DNA of 64,000 nt from Geodermatophilus sp. TF02-6 (GCF_003319115.1 NZ_QOHF01000002.1:1-64000); one strand, 5' to 3'; positions 18,872 through 26,881 are shown, counted from the first letter of the stretch. Numbers and translations: made by a program. The notes: generated by a model from the letters alone, not told the origin.

Positions 18872-19066
18872 TCAGAGGCCCAGCAGCTTCTTCATGTTGC
18901 GGGTGTCGGCCGGGGACAGGACCTGGTCCTGGTCCAGCCGGCGCTTGCGGCGCGAGGACTTGTGCTCGAACTTGTGCTGGTTGTTGGCCTGCTCGTGCAT
19001 GAGCTTCCCGCTGCCCGTCACGCGGATCCGCTTCGCGGTGCCCTTGTGGGTCTTCTGCTTCGGCAT
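18872..19066 (-). CDS. rpmI: 50S ribosomal protein L35
   Basis: 64 residues, MPKQKTHKGTAKRIRVTG and HKSSRRKRRLDQ, the full family length and composition. It lies between infC and rplT but is separated from infC by 208 bp that contains a nested GC-rich hairpin element, which is unusual for this normally tight operon. Confidence 0.98.
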   Translation of the reverse strand: MPKQKTHKGTAKRIRVTGSGKLMHEQANNQHKFEHKSSRRKRRLDQDQVLSPADTRNMKKLLGL

Positions 19067-19167
19067 GTCCTCGGTGTCCTCGTTCGTCTGTGATCGGCGC
19101 CGTCGGCGCCGGGAGCAGCACGCGGCTGCCCCGACGGCGCCGGTGCGCCTCGGTGGTGCGGTCGTGC

Positions 19168-19274
19168 GGCCCTCCTGCAGGGTCCCGGCCCCGTCCAGAG
19201 GCTCGCCGTGAGCCTGCGAACGGTGAGGAGGACGGGGTCCTTCTCCGAGTGGCGGGGGGCAAGAGGGCCCTTCT
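19168..19274 (-). terminator. Nested double hairpin element between infC and rpmI
   Basis: Directly after the infC TGA the minus strand reads AGAAGGGCCCTCTTGCCCCC, then AGAAGGACCCCGTCCTCC, the TTCGCAGGCTCACGG loop, GGACGGGGCC, and finally ACCCTGCAGGAGGGCC. The outer stem is GGGCCCTC/GAGGGCC and the inner one GGACCCCGTCC/GGACGGGGCC. It is the clearest nested copy of the element. Its place inside the operon means it either attenuates rpmI-rplT or is read through. Confidence 0.6.
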
Positions 19275-19862
19275 TCAGGCGCGGGGCGCCTGCTCCGAGG
19301 CCGACTGCTCGCCCCTCGCCTGCCGGCGGCCCTGCTGCGACTGCTGCGCCTGCTGGTTGCGGTGCGGGGCGATCACCATGACCATGTTGCGGCCGTCCTG
19401 CTTGGGGTTGGACTCCACGACGCCGAGCTCGGCGACGTCGGCGGCCAGCCGCTGCAGCAGCCGGTAGCCCAGCTCCGGCCGGGACTGCTCGCGGCCGCGG
19501 AACATCACGGTGATCTTGACCTTGTCGCCGCTCCTGAGGAAGCGCTCGACGTGGCCCTTCTTGGTCTCGTAGTCGTGCGGGTCGATCTTCAGGCGCAGCC
19601 GCATCTCCTTGATGACGGTCATCGCCTGGTTCCGCCGGGCCTCGCGGGCCTTCTGGGCGGACTCGTACTTGAACTTCCCGTAGTCCATGAGCTTGGCGAC
19701 CGGAGGCCGGGCCATGGGAGCGACCTCGACGAGGTCGAGCTCGGAGTCCTGGGCCAGGCGCAGCGCCTCGCCGATCGGCACGATGCCGACCTGCTCGCCC
19801 TCGGGGCCGACCAGGCGGACCTCGGGGACGCGGATACGGTCGTTGATGCGGGGCTCGGTGAT
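19275..19862 (-). CDS. infC: Translation initiation factor IF-3, AUC start codon
   Basis: 195 residues. The N-domain ([19 protein letters not shown]), linker and C-domain ([37 protein letters not shown]) are complete, with a Gln-rich, basic C-terminal tail ([14 protein letters not shown]). No ATG/GTG fits the conserved ITEPRIND start. ATC at 19860-19862 does, behind GAGGAGAGGCC. IF-3 genes commonly use a rare AUU/AUC start to allow autoregulation. A GTG about 14 codons upstream (near 19904) would be picked by automatic callers but lies outside the conserved region. Confidence 0.95.
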   Translation of the reverse strand: MTEPRINDRIRVPEVRLVGPEGEQVGIVPIGEALRLAQDSELDLVEVAPMARPPVAKLMDYGKFKYESAQKAREARRNQAMTVIKEMRLRLKIDPHDYETKKGHVERFLRSGDKVKITVMFRGREQSRPELGYRLLQRLAADVAELGVVESNPKQDGRNMVMVIAPHRNQQAQQSQQGRRQARGEQSASEQAPRA

Positions 19863-20146
19863 GGCCTCTCCTCTGCTCTTGCACGGGAGGGCTCGCTCGT
19901 CCACCCGGACCCCGACGAGCAGAGGGCCCCGCGAGCTGCTGCTCACGGGGCCCACTCGCCGGTGCGCCGAGCCAGGAGGCTCGTGCACGCCGCGGGGACC
20001 GGCCGGTGGCCGGGCTCCGCGATCCGGGGACCTGGACGCCGGGGCGGCGGCAGGTGGGAGCGGGCTCCTCTTGGTCGGCGGCCTGGGGCGCAGGCCGCCT
20101 GCGTGGTTCGCGCGCCTCGGTGTAGCGGGGAGGCGCGTACATGCTA
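19863..20146 (-). promoter_or_regulatory. infC mRNA leader with strong hairpin and candidate promoter
   Basis: A long GC-rich leader precedes infC. Positions 19924-19953 form a hairpin with 13-bp arms (GGGCCCCGYGAGC around a TGCT/AGCA loop; one position is a G-U pair in one strand). A -10-like TAGCAT (complement of 20141-20146) suggests transcription starts near 20134, without a convincing -35. infC-rpmI-rplT leaders control transcription in several bacteria, but I do not recognise a known class here. Confidence 0.45.
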
Positions 20147-20178
20147 CAGCGCCGCGGGCCGTCCGGACATTCCGCTCG

Positions 20179-20238
20179 CCCGGCCCCCGTGCAGGGTCCC
20201 CGGACGGGGCCGGAGCGCGGGGGCACGGGGGTCCCTGC
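20179..20238 (-). terminator. Mosaic hairpin element after the PH-domain gene
   Basis: After the TGA at 20239 the minus strand gives GCAGGGACCCCCGTGCCCCC, a short spacer, then GGGGACCCTGCACGGGGGCC. The stem CCCCCGTGC/GCACGGGGG is complementary, with its own sequence differing from the other copies while the GGACCC...ACCCTGC frame is kept. It sits between this gene and the infC promoter. Confidence 0.5.
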
Positions 20239-20709
20239 TCATCCCCGGGTCGCCGGCGGCTGCGCCCGACTGGCCGCCAGCAGCGCGCGCAGGCCCTCCA
20301 CGGCGTCCACCGCCCGGTCCCCGTCGGCGCCCTGCACGGCCAGCAGCGCGAACTCATCGTCGTCGGTCGTCAGCACGGTGGCCCACCGGAACCGCTTGTC
20401 GAAGCGGACGGCCCGCACCGCCGTCCAGGGCAGCTCGCGCTGCCCGAGCAGGTTGCGCACCCGGATGCCGGTGGCGTCGGCGTCCACCCGGGGCCGTCCG
20501 AGGGCCAGCAGCCCGCCGCCGAGGACCAGGCCCAGCCCGACCACGGCGACCTGGTCGGCCACGGTGTAGCGGGCGACACCGGTGACGTTGTCCGGCAGCG
20601 ACACCCCCACGTAGGTCAGGACGGCGGCCACCACGACGGCGAGCACGGCGCACAGGGACCGCCACCGGCGGGGGACGGCGGAGACGGCGGGCGGAGCGGG
20701 CGTCGGCAC
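20239..20709 (-). CDS. PH-domain (bPH-type) membrane protein
   Basis: 156 residues. Two membrane helices (about residues 16-37 and 50-68) are followed by a bacterial PH-like domain ([35 protein letters not shown] split over strands, then [11 protein letters not shown]). GTG start at 20709, facing the ANTAR gene. Proteins of this type are common in actinobacteria near infC; function is unknown. I cannot say more than that it is a membrane-anchored PH-fold protein. Confidence 0.75.
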   Translation of the reverse strand: MPTPAPPAVSAVPRRWRSLCAVLAVVVAAVLTYVGVSLPDNVTGVARYTVADQVAVVGLGLVLGGGLLALGRPRVDADATGIRVRNLLGQRELPWTAVRAVRFDKRFRWATVLTTDDDEFALLAVQGADGDRAVDAVEGLRALLAASRAQPPATRG

Positions 20710-20850
20710 GGCTCCATGGTCCCAGGTGGGACGGCCGCCACCGTGCCGACGACCGGCCGGTCCACACCCGCGGGGGGCGTTACCCTGGAAGAGCGCTGTG
20801 TCCTCCGTCCAGCACCGGCGGGGCGTGCGGCCGACCACCGAGGGGTGCGC

Positions 20851-21597
20851 GTGCGCTCCGACCCTGCAAGCAGTGACCGTCCCCGCGACCTCCCCCTGGC
20901 CGACGAGCTGTCGGCTGTGTTCGCCCGCATGGCGGGCCTGCTGCTGTCCGAGGAGACGGTTGCCACGGCGCTCGGGCTGGTGAGTTCGCTGGCGCTGGAC
21001 ACCGTCCCCGGGGCGGTGGGCGCGGGGGTGTCGATCGTCGACGAGCGCGGCCGGCGCAGCTCCGGGTCCACCGACGCCCGGACCGAACGCGCCGACGCGC
21101 TGCAGTACGAGCTCGACGAGGGGCCGTGCCTGGCGGCAGCGGCGGGCCGTGAACTGGTCCGCATCGACGACCTGGCCACCGACCGGCGCTGGCCGCGCTG
21201 GGCGGCCGCGGTCACGCCGCTCGGGCTGCGCGCCGCGATGAGCGCACCGCTGATGGCCGGCGACAGCTCGCTGGGCGCCCTGAAGGTCTACGCCGAGCGG
21301 CCGGGGACCTTCGAGGAGCCCGCCGAGCGGCGGCTGGTCCTGTGCTCCGCGCAGGCGGCGATCCTCGTCGCCAACGTGCAGACCCGTGACCGGGCGCGGC
21401 GGCTCAGCGAGGGCCTGCGGCAGGCCGTCGCGACCCGGGACGTGGTCAGCACGGCCAAGGGCGTGCTCATGGCCAGGCACGGCGTCCCCGAGGACGTCGC
21501 CTTCACCATGCTGCTGGCCCGCTCGGGTGAGAAGGCCGGGACGCTGCCCGAGGTGGCCCGGGCGGTGGTCGACTCCGCCGTCCGCCGGCGTCGATGA
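20851..21597 (+). CDS. GAF and ANTAR domain antiterminator-type protein
   Basis: 248 residues. A GAF sensor domain (about 35-165: QYELDEGPCLAAAA, MSAPLMAGDSSLGALKVYA) precedes an ANTAR RNA-binding domain (LRQAVATRDVVSTAKGVLMARHGV). ANTAR proteins bind paired stem-loops in mRNA and block termination. GTG 20851 is used because CCGAGGGG lies about 7 nt upstream; GTG 20845 is in frame too. It overlaps the PP2C gene by 4 bp, so sensor and phosphatase are co-expressed. The GAF ligand is unknown. Confidence 0.9.
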   Translation: MRSDPASSDRPRDLPLADELSAVFARMAGLLLSEETVATALGLVSSLALDTVPGAVGAGVSIVDERGRRSSGSTDARTERADALQYELDEGPCLAAAAGRELVRIDDLATDRRWPRWAAAVTPLGLRAAMSAPLMAGDSSLGALKVYAERPGTFEEPAERRLVLCSAQAAILVANVQTRDRARRLSEGLRQAVATRDVVSTAKGVLMARHGVPEDVAFTMLLARSGEKAGTLPEVARAVVDSAVRRRR

Positions 21598-23060
21598 TGA
21601 CCAGACCCGGGCAGGTCCCGCCCGAGGAGGAGCAGCGCCGGGCGCTGCGGTCGGCCCTCGAGGTCGCCGACCTGACGCTGGAGCAGGTCTGGACGCGGTT
21701 CTTCGCGCTGGGCGGCAACGCCGACCTCCTCGAGGTCGACGGCCACCTGCAGGGGCTCATCCCGCTGGCGTCCGCGGAGGCCGACGTGCTGGCGCACACC
21801 CTCAACGAGCGCCTCGACGAGCTGTTCACGCAGCGGCGGGTGCCCTACAGCACCCCGATCCGCCGGCGCCCGCCGGTCAGCGGGCCGTTCGCCGCGCTGC
21901 TGCACCTGGTGCAGGCCGCCCACTCGGCGCCGCCGGACCGGCTGGCCGCCCTGGCGGCCGAGGCCGGCGCGGCCATGGGCGTGGGAGTCGACGTGCACGT
22001 GGCCGACCACGAGCAGCGCCGGCTGTGGGCGCTGTGCCCGGCGGGCGGCCGGTCCGGGGAGTCGCTGCCGATCGACGGCTCCCTGCCCGGCCGGGTGTTC
22101 CAGACGGTGCGCCCCCTGCCCTCGGAGGCCGGCGGCGTGCCCCGGCTGTGGTTGCCACTGCTCGACGGCACCGAGCGGGTGGGCGTGCTCGAGGTGCGGG
22201 TCGGTTCGACGGTCGAGCTGTACGACCCGGCGCTGCGGCAGGAGTGTGGCTGGCTGGCGGCGATGGTCGGCTCCCTCGTCGTCACCATGGCGCAGTACGG
22301 CGACGGGCTCGAGCGGGCCCGCCGCAACCGGCCGCCCACGCCGTCGGCCGAGCTGCTGTGGCAGCAGCTGCCGCCGCTGACCGCCGCCAGCGACGCCTTC
22401 GAGCTGGCCGGGCTGCTGGAGCCGGCCTACGAGGCGGGCGGGGACGCCTTCGACTACTCGCTGTCCGAGCGCAGCGTCTCCCTGGCCGTCTTCGACGCGA
22501 TGGGCCACGGGTTGCCGGCCGGGCTGCTGGCCGCGGCGGCCCTGGCGGCCTACCGCAGCGCCCGGCGCGACGGCCGGGGCATCGACGACCAGGCGCGGGC
22601 CATCGACGAGGTGGTGGCCGACGCCTTCCCGGGCAGCGCGTTCGTCACCGGCGTCCTCGCCGAGCTCGACGTGGGCAGCGGCCGGCTGCGCTACGTCAGC
22701 GCGGGCCACCCGGGGCCGCACCTGCTGCGCGGTGGGAAGGTGGTCAAGCGGCTCGCCGGTGGGCGACGGGTCCCGTTCGGGCTGGGCGACGGGGCGCTCA
22801 CCGTGGCCGAGGAGGCCCTGCAGCCCGGCGACTGGCTGGCCCTGCACACCGACGGGGTCACCGAGGCCCGGGACGCGGCCGGCGCCTGGTTCGGCGAGGA
22901 CCGGCTGGTCGACCTGCTCAGCCGCCAGGTCGCCGCCGGCCAGCCGCCGCCGGAGACCGCGCGCCGGCTCGTGCACGCCGTCCTCGAGCACCAGCACGGG
23001 CTGCTGCAGGACGACGCCAGCGTGCTGCTGGCCCGTTGGGTGCGCGACCCGCGGCCCTGA
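21594..23060 (+). CDS. SpoIIE/RsbU-type PP2C serine phosphatase with GAF-like sensor region
   Basis: 488 residues. The C-terminal PP2C domain (about 265-485) has the metal-binding signatures YEAGGDAFDYS, VFDAMGHGLPAG and the late DDASVLLARW. Residues 110-240 resemble a GAF-type domain; the first 100 residues have no recognised fold. Such phosphatases act on anti-anti-sigma factors in partner-switching stress pathways. No anti-sigma factor lies nearby, so the target is unknown. The ATGATG start overlaps the ANTAR gene stop. The stop codon lies in a 14-bp triplicate repeat. Confidence 0.9.
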   Translation: MMTRPGQVPPEEEQRRALRSALEVADLTLEQVWTRFFALGGNADLLEVDGHLQGLIPLASAEADVLAHTLNERLDELFTQRRVPYSTPIRRRPPVSGPFAALLHLVQAAHSAPPDRLAALAAEAGAAMGVGVDVHVADHEQRRLWALCPAGGRSGESLPIDGSLPGRVFQTVRPLPSEAGGVPRLWLPLLDGTERVGVLEVRVGSTVELYDPALRQECGWLAAMVGSLVVTMAQYGDGLERARRNRPPTPSAELLWQQLPPLTAASDAFELAGLLEPAYEAGGDAFDYSLSERSVSLAVFDAMGHGLPAGLLAAAALAAYRSARRDGRGIDDQARAIDEVVADAFPGSAFVTGVLAELDVGSGRLRYVSAGHPGPHLLRGGKVVKRLAGGRRVPFGLGDGALTVAEEALQPGDWLALHTDGVTEARDAAGAWFGEDRLVDLLSRQVAAGQPPPETARRLVHAVLEHQHGLLQDDASVLLARWVRDPRP

Positions 23061-23098
23061 GGGCCCTGTCCTGAGGGCCCTGTCCTGAGGGCCCTGTG
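23057..23098. repeat. 14-bp unit in three tandem copies over the phosphatase stop codon
   Basis: CTGAGGGCCCTGTC occurs at 23057-23070 and 23071-23084 and, with the last base changed, at 23085-23098. Each copy contains TGA; only the first is the real stop (23058-23060). GGGCCC within the unit is self-complementary. Confidence 0.95.
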
Positions 23099-23197
23099 AC
23101 GCGCTCGACGCCCGGCCCGGCACATCCCCGCGACGAGCAGGACGCACCATGGGAGCACCGCGACGAGTCGTGGATGCGCGTTCGACGAGGGGGAACC

Positions 23198-24331
23198 GTG
23201 ACCGACGTCCTGCCCGAGGCCGAGCCCGGCGACGAGGCGCCGCCGCTGCCCCTGGCCGGCTACACCGTCGCGGTGACCGCGGCCCGACGCCGCGAGGAGC
23301 TCGGCGTCCTGCTGGCCCGGCGCGGCGCACGGGTGGTCTACGCGCCGGCGATCCGCATCGTGCCGCTGGCCGACGACGCCGAGCTGGTCGCCGCGACCCG
23401 CGCCGTCCTGGCGCAGCCGGTGGACCTCGTAGTCGCCACGACGGGGGTGGGCTTCCGCGGGTGGCTGGAGGCCGCCGACGCCTGGGACCTGCCGCTGGTC
23501 GACCACCTGCGCGGCGCCCGGGTGCTGGCCCGCGGCCCCAAGGCGCGCGGCGCGATCCGCGGCGGCGGGCTGGTCGACGCGTGGTCGCCGCCGTCGGAGT
23601 CCTCGGCCGAGGTGCTCGAGCACCTGCTGGCCGGCGCCGAGGGCCCGCTCGCGGGACGGCGGATCGCCGTCCAGCTGCACGGCGACCCGCTGCCGGACTT
23701 CGTCGACGCCCTGCGGGAGGCCGGCGCCGAGGTGCTCCCCGTGCCGGTCTACCGGTGGGCGCTGCCCGAGGACGTCGCCCCGGTGCGCCGGCTGGTCGGC
23801 ACGATCGCCGCCCGCGCGGTGGACGCGGTGACGTTCACCAGCGCCCCGGCGGCGGCGAGCCTGCTGGCGGTCGCCGACGAGCTGGGCCAGCGGGCGGAGC
23901 TGGTGGCCGCGCTGACCGACGGCGTGCTGCCGTTCGCGGTCGGGCCGGTGACCGCCGGGCCGCTGACCGCGGCCGGCGTCGCGTCGGTGCAGCCGGAACG
24001 GTCCCGGCTGGGGGCGCTGGCCCGCGAGGTGGTCGCCCGGCTGCCCGAGCGCGACCCGGTGCTGCGCGTCGGCGACCACGACGTCCAGGTGCGCGGGTAC
24101 GCCGTGCTGGTCGACGGCCGGCCGGTGGAGCTCGCGCCCGACCCGATGGCGGTGCTGCGGGCGCTGGCCGTCCGGCCGGGCACCGTGCTGTCCCGGGCCG
24201 AGCTGGTGACGGTGCTGCCCGGCGGCGGCGACGGGCACGCGGTGGAGATGGCGGTGACCCGGCTGCGCGCCGCGCTCGGTGCCCCGCTGGTGGAGACCGT
24301 CGTCGAGCGCGGCTACCGCCTCGAGATCTGA
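23198..24331 (+). CDS. nnaR: HemD-like domain / winged-helix regulator (NnaR-like)
   Basis: 377 residues. Residues about 18-270 form a uroporphyrinogen-III-synthase-like domain ([45 protein letters not shown]). Residues 285-377 are an OmpR-type winged helix (LAPDPMAVLRALAVRPGTV, LSRAELVTVLPGG, VETVVERGYRLEI). This architecture is that of NnaR, the Streptomyces activator of nitrate assimilation, and of the mycobacterial gene next to narK3. Consistently, a wrecked narK lies just downstream on the other strand. GTG 23198 follows GAGGGGGAACC. It is more likely a regulator than a haem enzyme. Confidence 0.82.
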   Translation: MTDVLPEAEPGDEAPPLPLAGYTVAVTAARRREELGVLLARRGARVVYAPAIRIVPLADDAELVAATRAVLAQPVDLVVATTGVGFRGWLEAADAWDLPLVDHLRGARVLARGPKARGAIRGGGLVDAWSPPSESSAEVLEHLLAGAEGPLAGRRIAVQLHGDPLPDFVDALREAGAEVLPVPVYRWALPEDVAPVRRLVGTIAARAVDAVTFTSAPAAASLLAVADELGQRAELVAALTDGVLPFAVGPVTAGPLTAAGVASVQPERSRLGALAREVVARLPERDPVLRVGDHDVQVRGYAVLVDGRPVELAPDPMAVLRALAVRPGTVLSRAELVTVLPGGGDGHAVEMAVTRLRAALGAPLVETVVERGYRLEI

Positions 24332-24352
24332 GACCTCCAGGCTCCCTCCCTC

Positions 24353-24398
24353 TTCCGGCCTTCCGGCCTTCCGGCCTTCCGGCCTTCCGGCCTTCCGG
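24353..24398. repeat. 8-bp tandem repeat TTCCGGCC
   Basis: TTCCGGCC is repeated five times without change (24353-24392), followed by TTCCGG. It lies 22 bp after the nnaR stop and directly before the palindromic element at 24402. The central CCGG is self-complementary. Likely a slippage-prone microsatellite. Confidence 0.97.
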
Positions 24399-24401
24399 AG
24401 C

Positions 24402-24469
24402 TGATCATGGGGTTGTTGCCGGCGACACGCGTCGACACGCCGTCGGCACCAGCAACAACCCCATGATCA
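24402..24469. repeat. GATCATGGGGTTGT palindromic element, best copy
   Basis: Perfect 18-bp inverted arms (TGATCATGGGGTTGTTGC at 24402-24419 and its complement at 24452-24469) around a 32-nt loop with CGACACGCGTCGACACGCCG. Related copies lie at 29643-29708 and 40725-40793, a half copy at 45631 and a diverged one at 17365. It sits between nnaR and the narK remnant. Confidence 0.9.
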
Positions 24470-24520
24470 CGAGCGAGGAGGCGGCCTCCTCCCGGGCACC
24501 GCCGGCCACGTCCCGGGCCC

Positions 24521-24580
24521 CGGCGGTCCCTGCAGGGTCCCGCCGCGAGCTCGCGAGCGGTGAGGGCGGGGGGTCCTTTC
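24521..24580 (-). terminator. Mosaic hairpin element replacing the end of the narK remnant
   Basis: On the minus strand the remnant frame ends VWE and then reads AAAGGACCCCCCGCCC, the CGCTCGCGAGCTCGCGG loop, and GGGACCCTGCAGGGACC. This is the AAGGACCCC element again, here joined to a broken gene, which suggests it can move into or be left at gene ends. Confidence 0.55.
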
Positions 24581-25040
24581 CCACACCCCGGCCATGCGGG
24601 CCTGTAGGCGCAGGTGGACCGCCCAGGTGACGACCGGGCAGACGACGGAGAAGGCGATGAACGCCAGGTAGGCGCCGTCCCCGCTGCCGGTGGTGGGGAA
24701 CGACTGTCGGCCAGCGAGCCGCCGAGCGGGCGGATCAGCGAGCCGAGCAGCGGGCCCAGCCAGGTCAGCGGGGCCGCGGCCAGCGGGGTCGCGAAGTCGT
24801 CGGCGAACTGGATCTGCAGCACTTGGCCGAAGGCGGAGCCGAACCCGATGAACGAGCCGAAGGCACCGATGTGGAGGGACGACTTGGTGTGGGTGTGCGG
24901 CTCGCGGGTCGCCTCGCGCATGGTCCGCGGCTGGTTGCGTGCCGTGGTCGGGTCGTCCATGAGCAGGGCCGCACCGGCGGCGGCGGCGACGATCAGCGGG
25001 ATGTGGACGGCCAGGATCCGCCGCGGGTGCTCGACCCCGG
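24578..25040 (-). pseudogene. narK/nasA nitrate-nitrite MFS transporter remnant
   Basis: The minus strand retains pieces of a NarK-type permease: HIPLIVAAAAGAALLMDD, then SSLHIGAFGSFIGFGSAFGQ, FADDFATPLAAAPLTWLG and PLLGSLIRPLGGSLA. After that the frame changes and the last helix appears as GAYLAFIAFSVVCPVVTWAV. The N-terminal half and several C-terminal helices are gone. The typical NarK Tyr/Asn positions also vary. With the intact NnaR-like regulator next door this looks like a collapsed nitrate-uptake locus. Confidence 0.8.
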
Positions 25041-25137
25041 CCGTGGCCAGCCGTCGTGCTCACCGCCGCCGACCCGCCGTGGTGAGGCCCGCGCGCAGCC
25101 GCGTGCACGGGCTCGTCGAACCGGAGAGGATCGGAGG

Positions 25138-25938
25138 GTGACCACGACCGAGGACTCCGCGGCAGCGGGCCGCTCGCTGCTGGAGGCCGGCGCCGCCGTC
25201 GCCGGCTCCATGAGCCGGGCCGCGGCGGCGGTGGTGTTCCCCGGCTCCGCGGGCCCGACGCCGGCGGTGCGCCTGGACGATCCGCTGGCCCGCTGCCTGG
25301 GGACGGCCGCCGACGAGGCCGCCGCGCTCCCGCTGTCGCGCGAACGGGCCCGCGCCGGCGCCGTCCTCGCCTTCGCCGTCGAGCACAGCGCCACCCTCTC
25401 CGGCGGCGGCCGGCGGATCCGCGACGACGGCTTCTTCGTCCCGCGCGCGGGGGGCCGCTCGGCGGCCGACGAGGTCACCGAGGCCGTGGTCGCCGCGGCC
25501 CGCGCCGCGGTGGACGAGCGGCGGGTGCGGCACCTGGGCTACCTGCTGGCCGAGGTGGCGGTCTCCCCCGACCTGGACGCCGCGCTGGTCGACCGGGCGC
25601 TGCGACTGGCCGCCGGCCTGCCGTGGCGGCAGCTGGTCCTGCTGGCCGCGGTCGGCCGGCGCGAGCGCGCGCCGCTGCCGATGACCCCGCTGGTCGACGA
25701 CCCGCGCGGCTGGACGGCGTGGGGCGCCCGCGAGGACGTCGCCGACCTGCAGCGGGCCGGGCTGCTCGACCCGCCCCCGGCGCAGCCGCGGCCGGGTGGC
25801 GCCGCCCTCCCCCGGCTGCGTCCGGCCGACCTGCGGCTGACCCGCCGCGGCGTGCTGGTGCACCGGCTGATGGCACTCGGGTTCGTGCTGGACGACGACG
25901 TCGCCGCGGCCCTGGCCGAGCTGTCGCCGTCCGCCTAG
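25138..25938 (+). CDS. Hypothetical protein
   Basis: 266 residues, not recognised. It starts VTTTEDSAAAGRSLLEAGAA (GTG 25138, GGAGG directly upstream). It is Ala/Arg/Leu-rich and mostly helical by composition, without membrane segments or a signal peptide. The middle holds RVRHLGYLLAEVAVSPDLDA and LPWRQLVLLAAVGRRE, which look like a conserved core of paired helices. The C-terminus is LMALGFVLDDDVAAALAEL. It converges on the AraC gene, and both stops lie in a 20-bp tandem duplication. Confidence 0.65.
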   Translation: MTTTEDSAAAGRSLLEAGAAVAGSMSRAAAAVVFPGSAGPTPAVRLDDPLARCLGTAADEAAALPLSRERARAGAVLAFAVEHSATLSGGGRRIRDDGFFVPRAGGRSAADEVTEAVVAAARAAVDERRVRHLGYLLAEVAVSPDLDAALVDRALRLAAGLPWRQLVLLAAVGRRERAPLPMTPLVDDPRGWTAWGAREDVADLQRAGLLDPPPAQPRPGGAALPRLRPADLRLTRRGVLVHRLMALGFVLDDDVAAALAELSPSA

Positions 25939-25974
25939 CGCGGTCGGCTGCGGGCTAGCGCGTCCGGCTGCGGG
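25935..25974. repeat. 20-bp tandem duplication holding both convergent stop codons
   Basis: CTAGCGCGGTCGGCTGCGGG (25935-25954) is followed by CTAGCGCGTCCGGCTGCGGG (25955-25974), with two mismatches. The TAG of the plus-strand gene (25936-25938) is in copy 1. The TAG of the minus-strand AraC gene (complement of 25955-25957) is in copy 2. CTAG is palindromic, so one copy could once have stopped both genes. Confidence 0.95.
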
Positions 25975-26767
25975 CGTAGGCCGCCGGCGTCGTCGCGAGC
26001 ATCCGGCGGAAGTGCCGGGTCAGGTGCGCCTGGTCGTAGAAGCCGACCGCCGGGGCCACCTGCGCCGCCGGCATCCCGTCCAGCAGCAGCCGCCGGGCGC
26101 GGTCGACGCGTCGACCGGTGAGGTAGCGGTGCGGCGCCAGCCCGTGCCGCCGGGTGAAGGCCCGCACCGCGTGCGTCGGGTGCACCCCCAGGGCGGCCGC
26201 GGCCTGGTTCAGGTCGACCCCCTCGGTCAGCCGGGCGTCGATCAGCTCGCGCAGCCGGTCGGCGACGGCGTCGTCGCGCACCGGCGGGGCCGGCGCCACC
26301 ATCCGGTCCAGGTGCTGACCGAGGCGCTGCAGCACGAAGGTCAGCCGGCTCTGCGCCTCCAGCCGGTCGCGGCCCGGGCGCAGCGCAGCGTGCAGGGCGG
26401 AGATGCGGGCGCGCAGGACGCCGTCGTCGATCGCGGGCCGGTCGACGGCCCGGCCGATCCGGTCCTCGCCCAGCGTCGGTGCGTCCAGGTAGAGCACCCG
26501 CTTGCAGAACCCGCCCGGCGAGTGCGCGCGGCCGTCGTGCGGCACGCCGGGCGGCAGCAGCGTCACCTCCGCGCGGGAGGCGCCGTGGGCGTGCCGGTCC
26601 AGGTCGTAGCGGACGGCGCCGTCGTCGACGAGCAGCAGGGTCCAGCAGTCGTGGGTGTGCGACGGGTAGGCGTGGTCGGCGAAGCGGGCGTGGAGGACCT
26701 CGGTCAGGCCCGGGACGTCCGGGCGCCATGCCGTCACCTGGGCCACGACGTCGGCACGAGCCGCCAT
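25955..26767 (-). CDS. AraC-family transcriptional regulator
   Basis: 270 residues. The N-terminal cupin-type AraC sensing domain (HARFADHAYPSHTHDCWTLL, TLLPPGVPHDGRAH) is followed by the double helix-turn-helix AraC domain (about 175-268: NQAAAALGVHPTHAVRAFTR, QVAPAVGFYDQAHLTRHFRR). ATG 26767. It is divergent from a DUF2000 gene 115 bp away with an array of GCGTAC motifs between them, so it probably controls that gene and itself. The effector is unknown. Confidence 0.9.
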   Translation of the reverse strand: MAARADVVAQVTAWRPDVPGLTEVLHARFADHAYPSHTHDCWTLLLVDDGAVRYDLDRHAHGASRAEVTLLPPGVPHDGRAHSPGGFCKRVLYLDAPTLGEDRIGRAVDRPAIDDGVLRARISALHAALRPGRDRLEAQSRLTFVLQRLGQHLDRMVAPAPPVRDDAVADRLRELIDARLTEGVDLNQAAAALGVHPTHAVRAFTRRHGLAPHRYLTGRRVDRARRLLLDGMPAAQVAPAVGFYDQAHLTRHFRRMLATTPAAYARSRTR

Positions 26768-26774
26768 GCCCCGA

Positions 26775-26844
26775 GCGTACGAGGCCCGGCGTACGCGACC
26801 CCCGGCGTACGCGACTCCCGGGCGTACGGGGGTCAGGAACGTAC
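26775..26844. promoter_or_regulatory. Array of GCGTAC motifs between araC-type gene and DUF2000 gene
   Basis: GCGTAC starts at 26775, 26789, 26805 and 26822, and ACGTAC at 26839, giving spacings of 14, 16, 17 and 17 bp. The first four are followed by G or GC, making CGTACG cores. The array fills the divergent promoter region, suggesting repeated half-sites for the adjacent AraC regulator. Binding is inferred. Confidence 0.6.
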
Positions 26845-26881
26845 AAGACCGCGGCGCCGGAGGAGCCGGACGCTGACCCGC

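Noticed and set aside
23198..24331. Biosynthetic HemD (uroporphyrinogen-III synthase)
   Set aside because: No other haem genes are near, and a DNA-binding winged helix forms the C-terminus; the regulator reading fits the narK remnant beside it.
24353..24398. Possible CRISPR-like array at the TTCCGGCC repeats
   Set aside because: Units are 8 bp without spacers, so this is a microsatellite. No cas gene or CRISPR array appears in the window.
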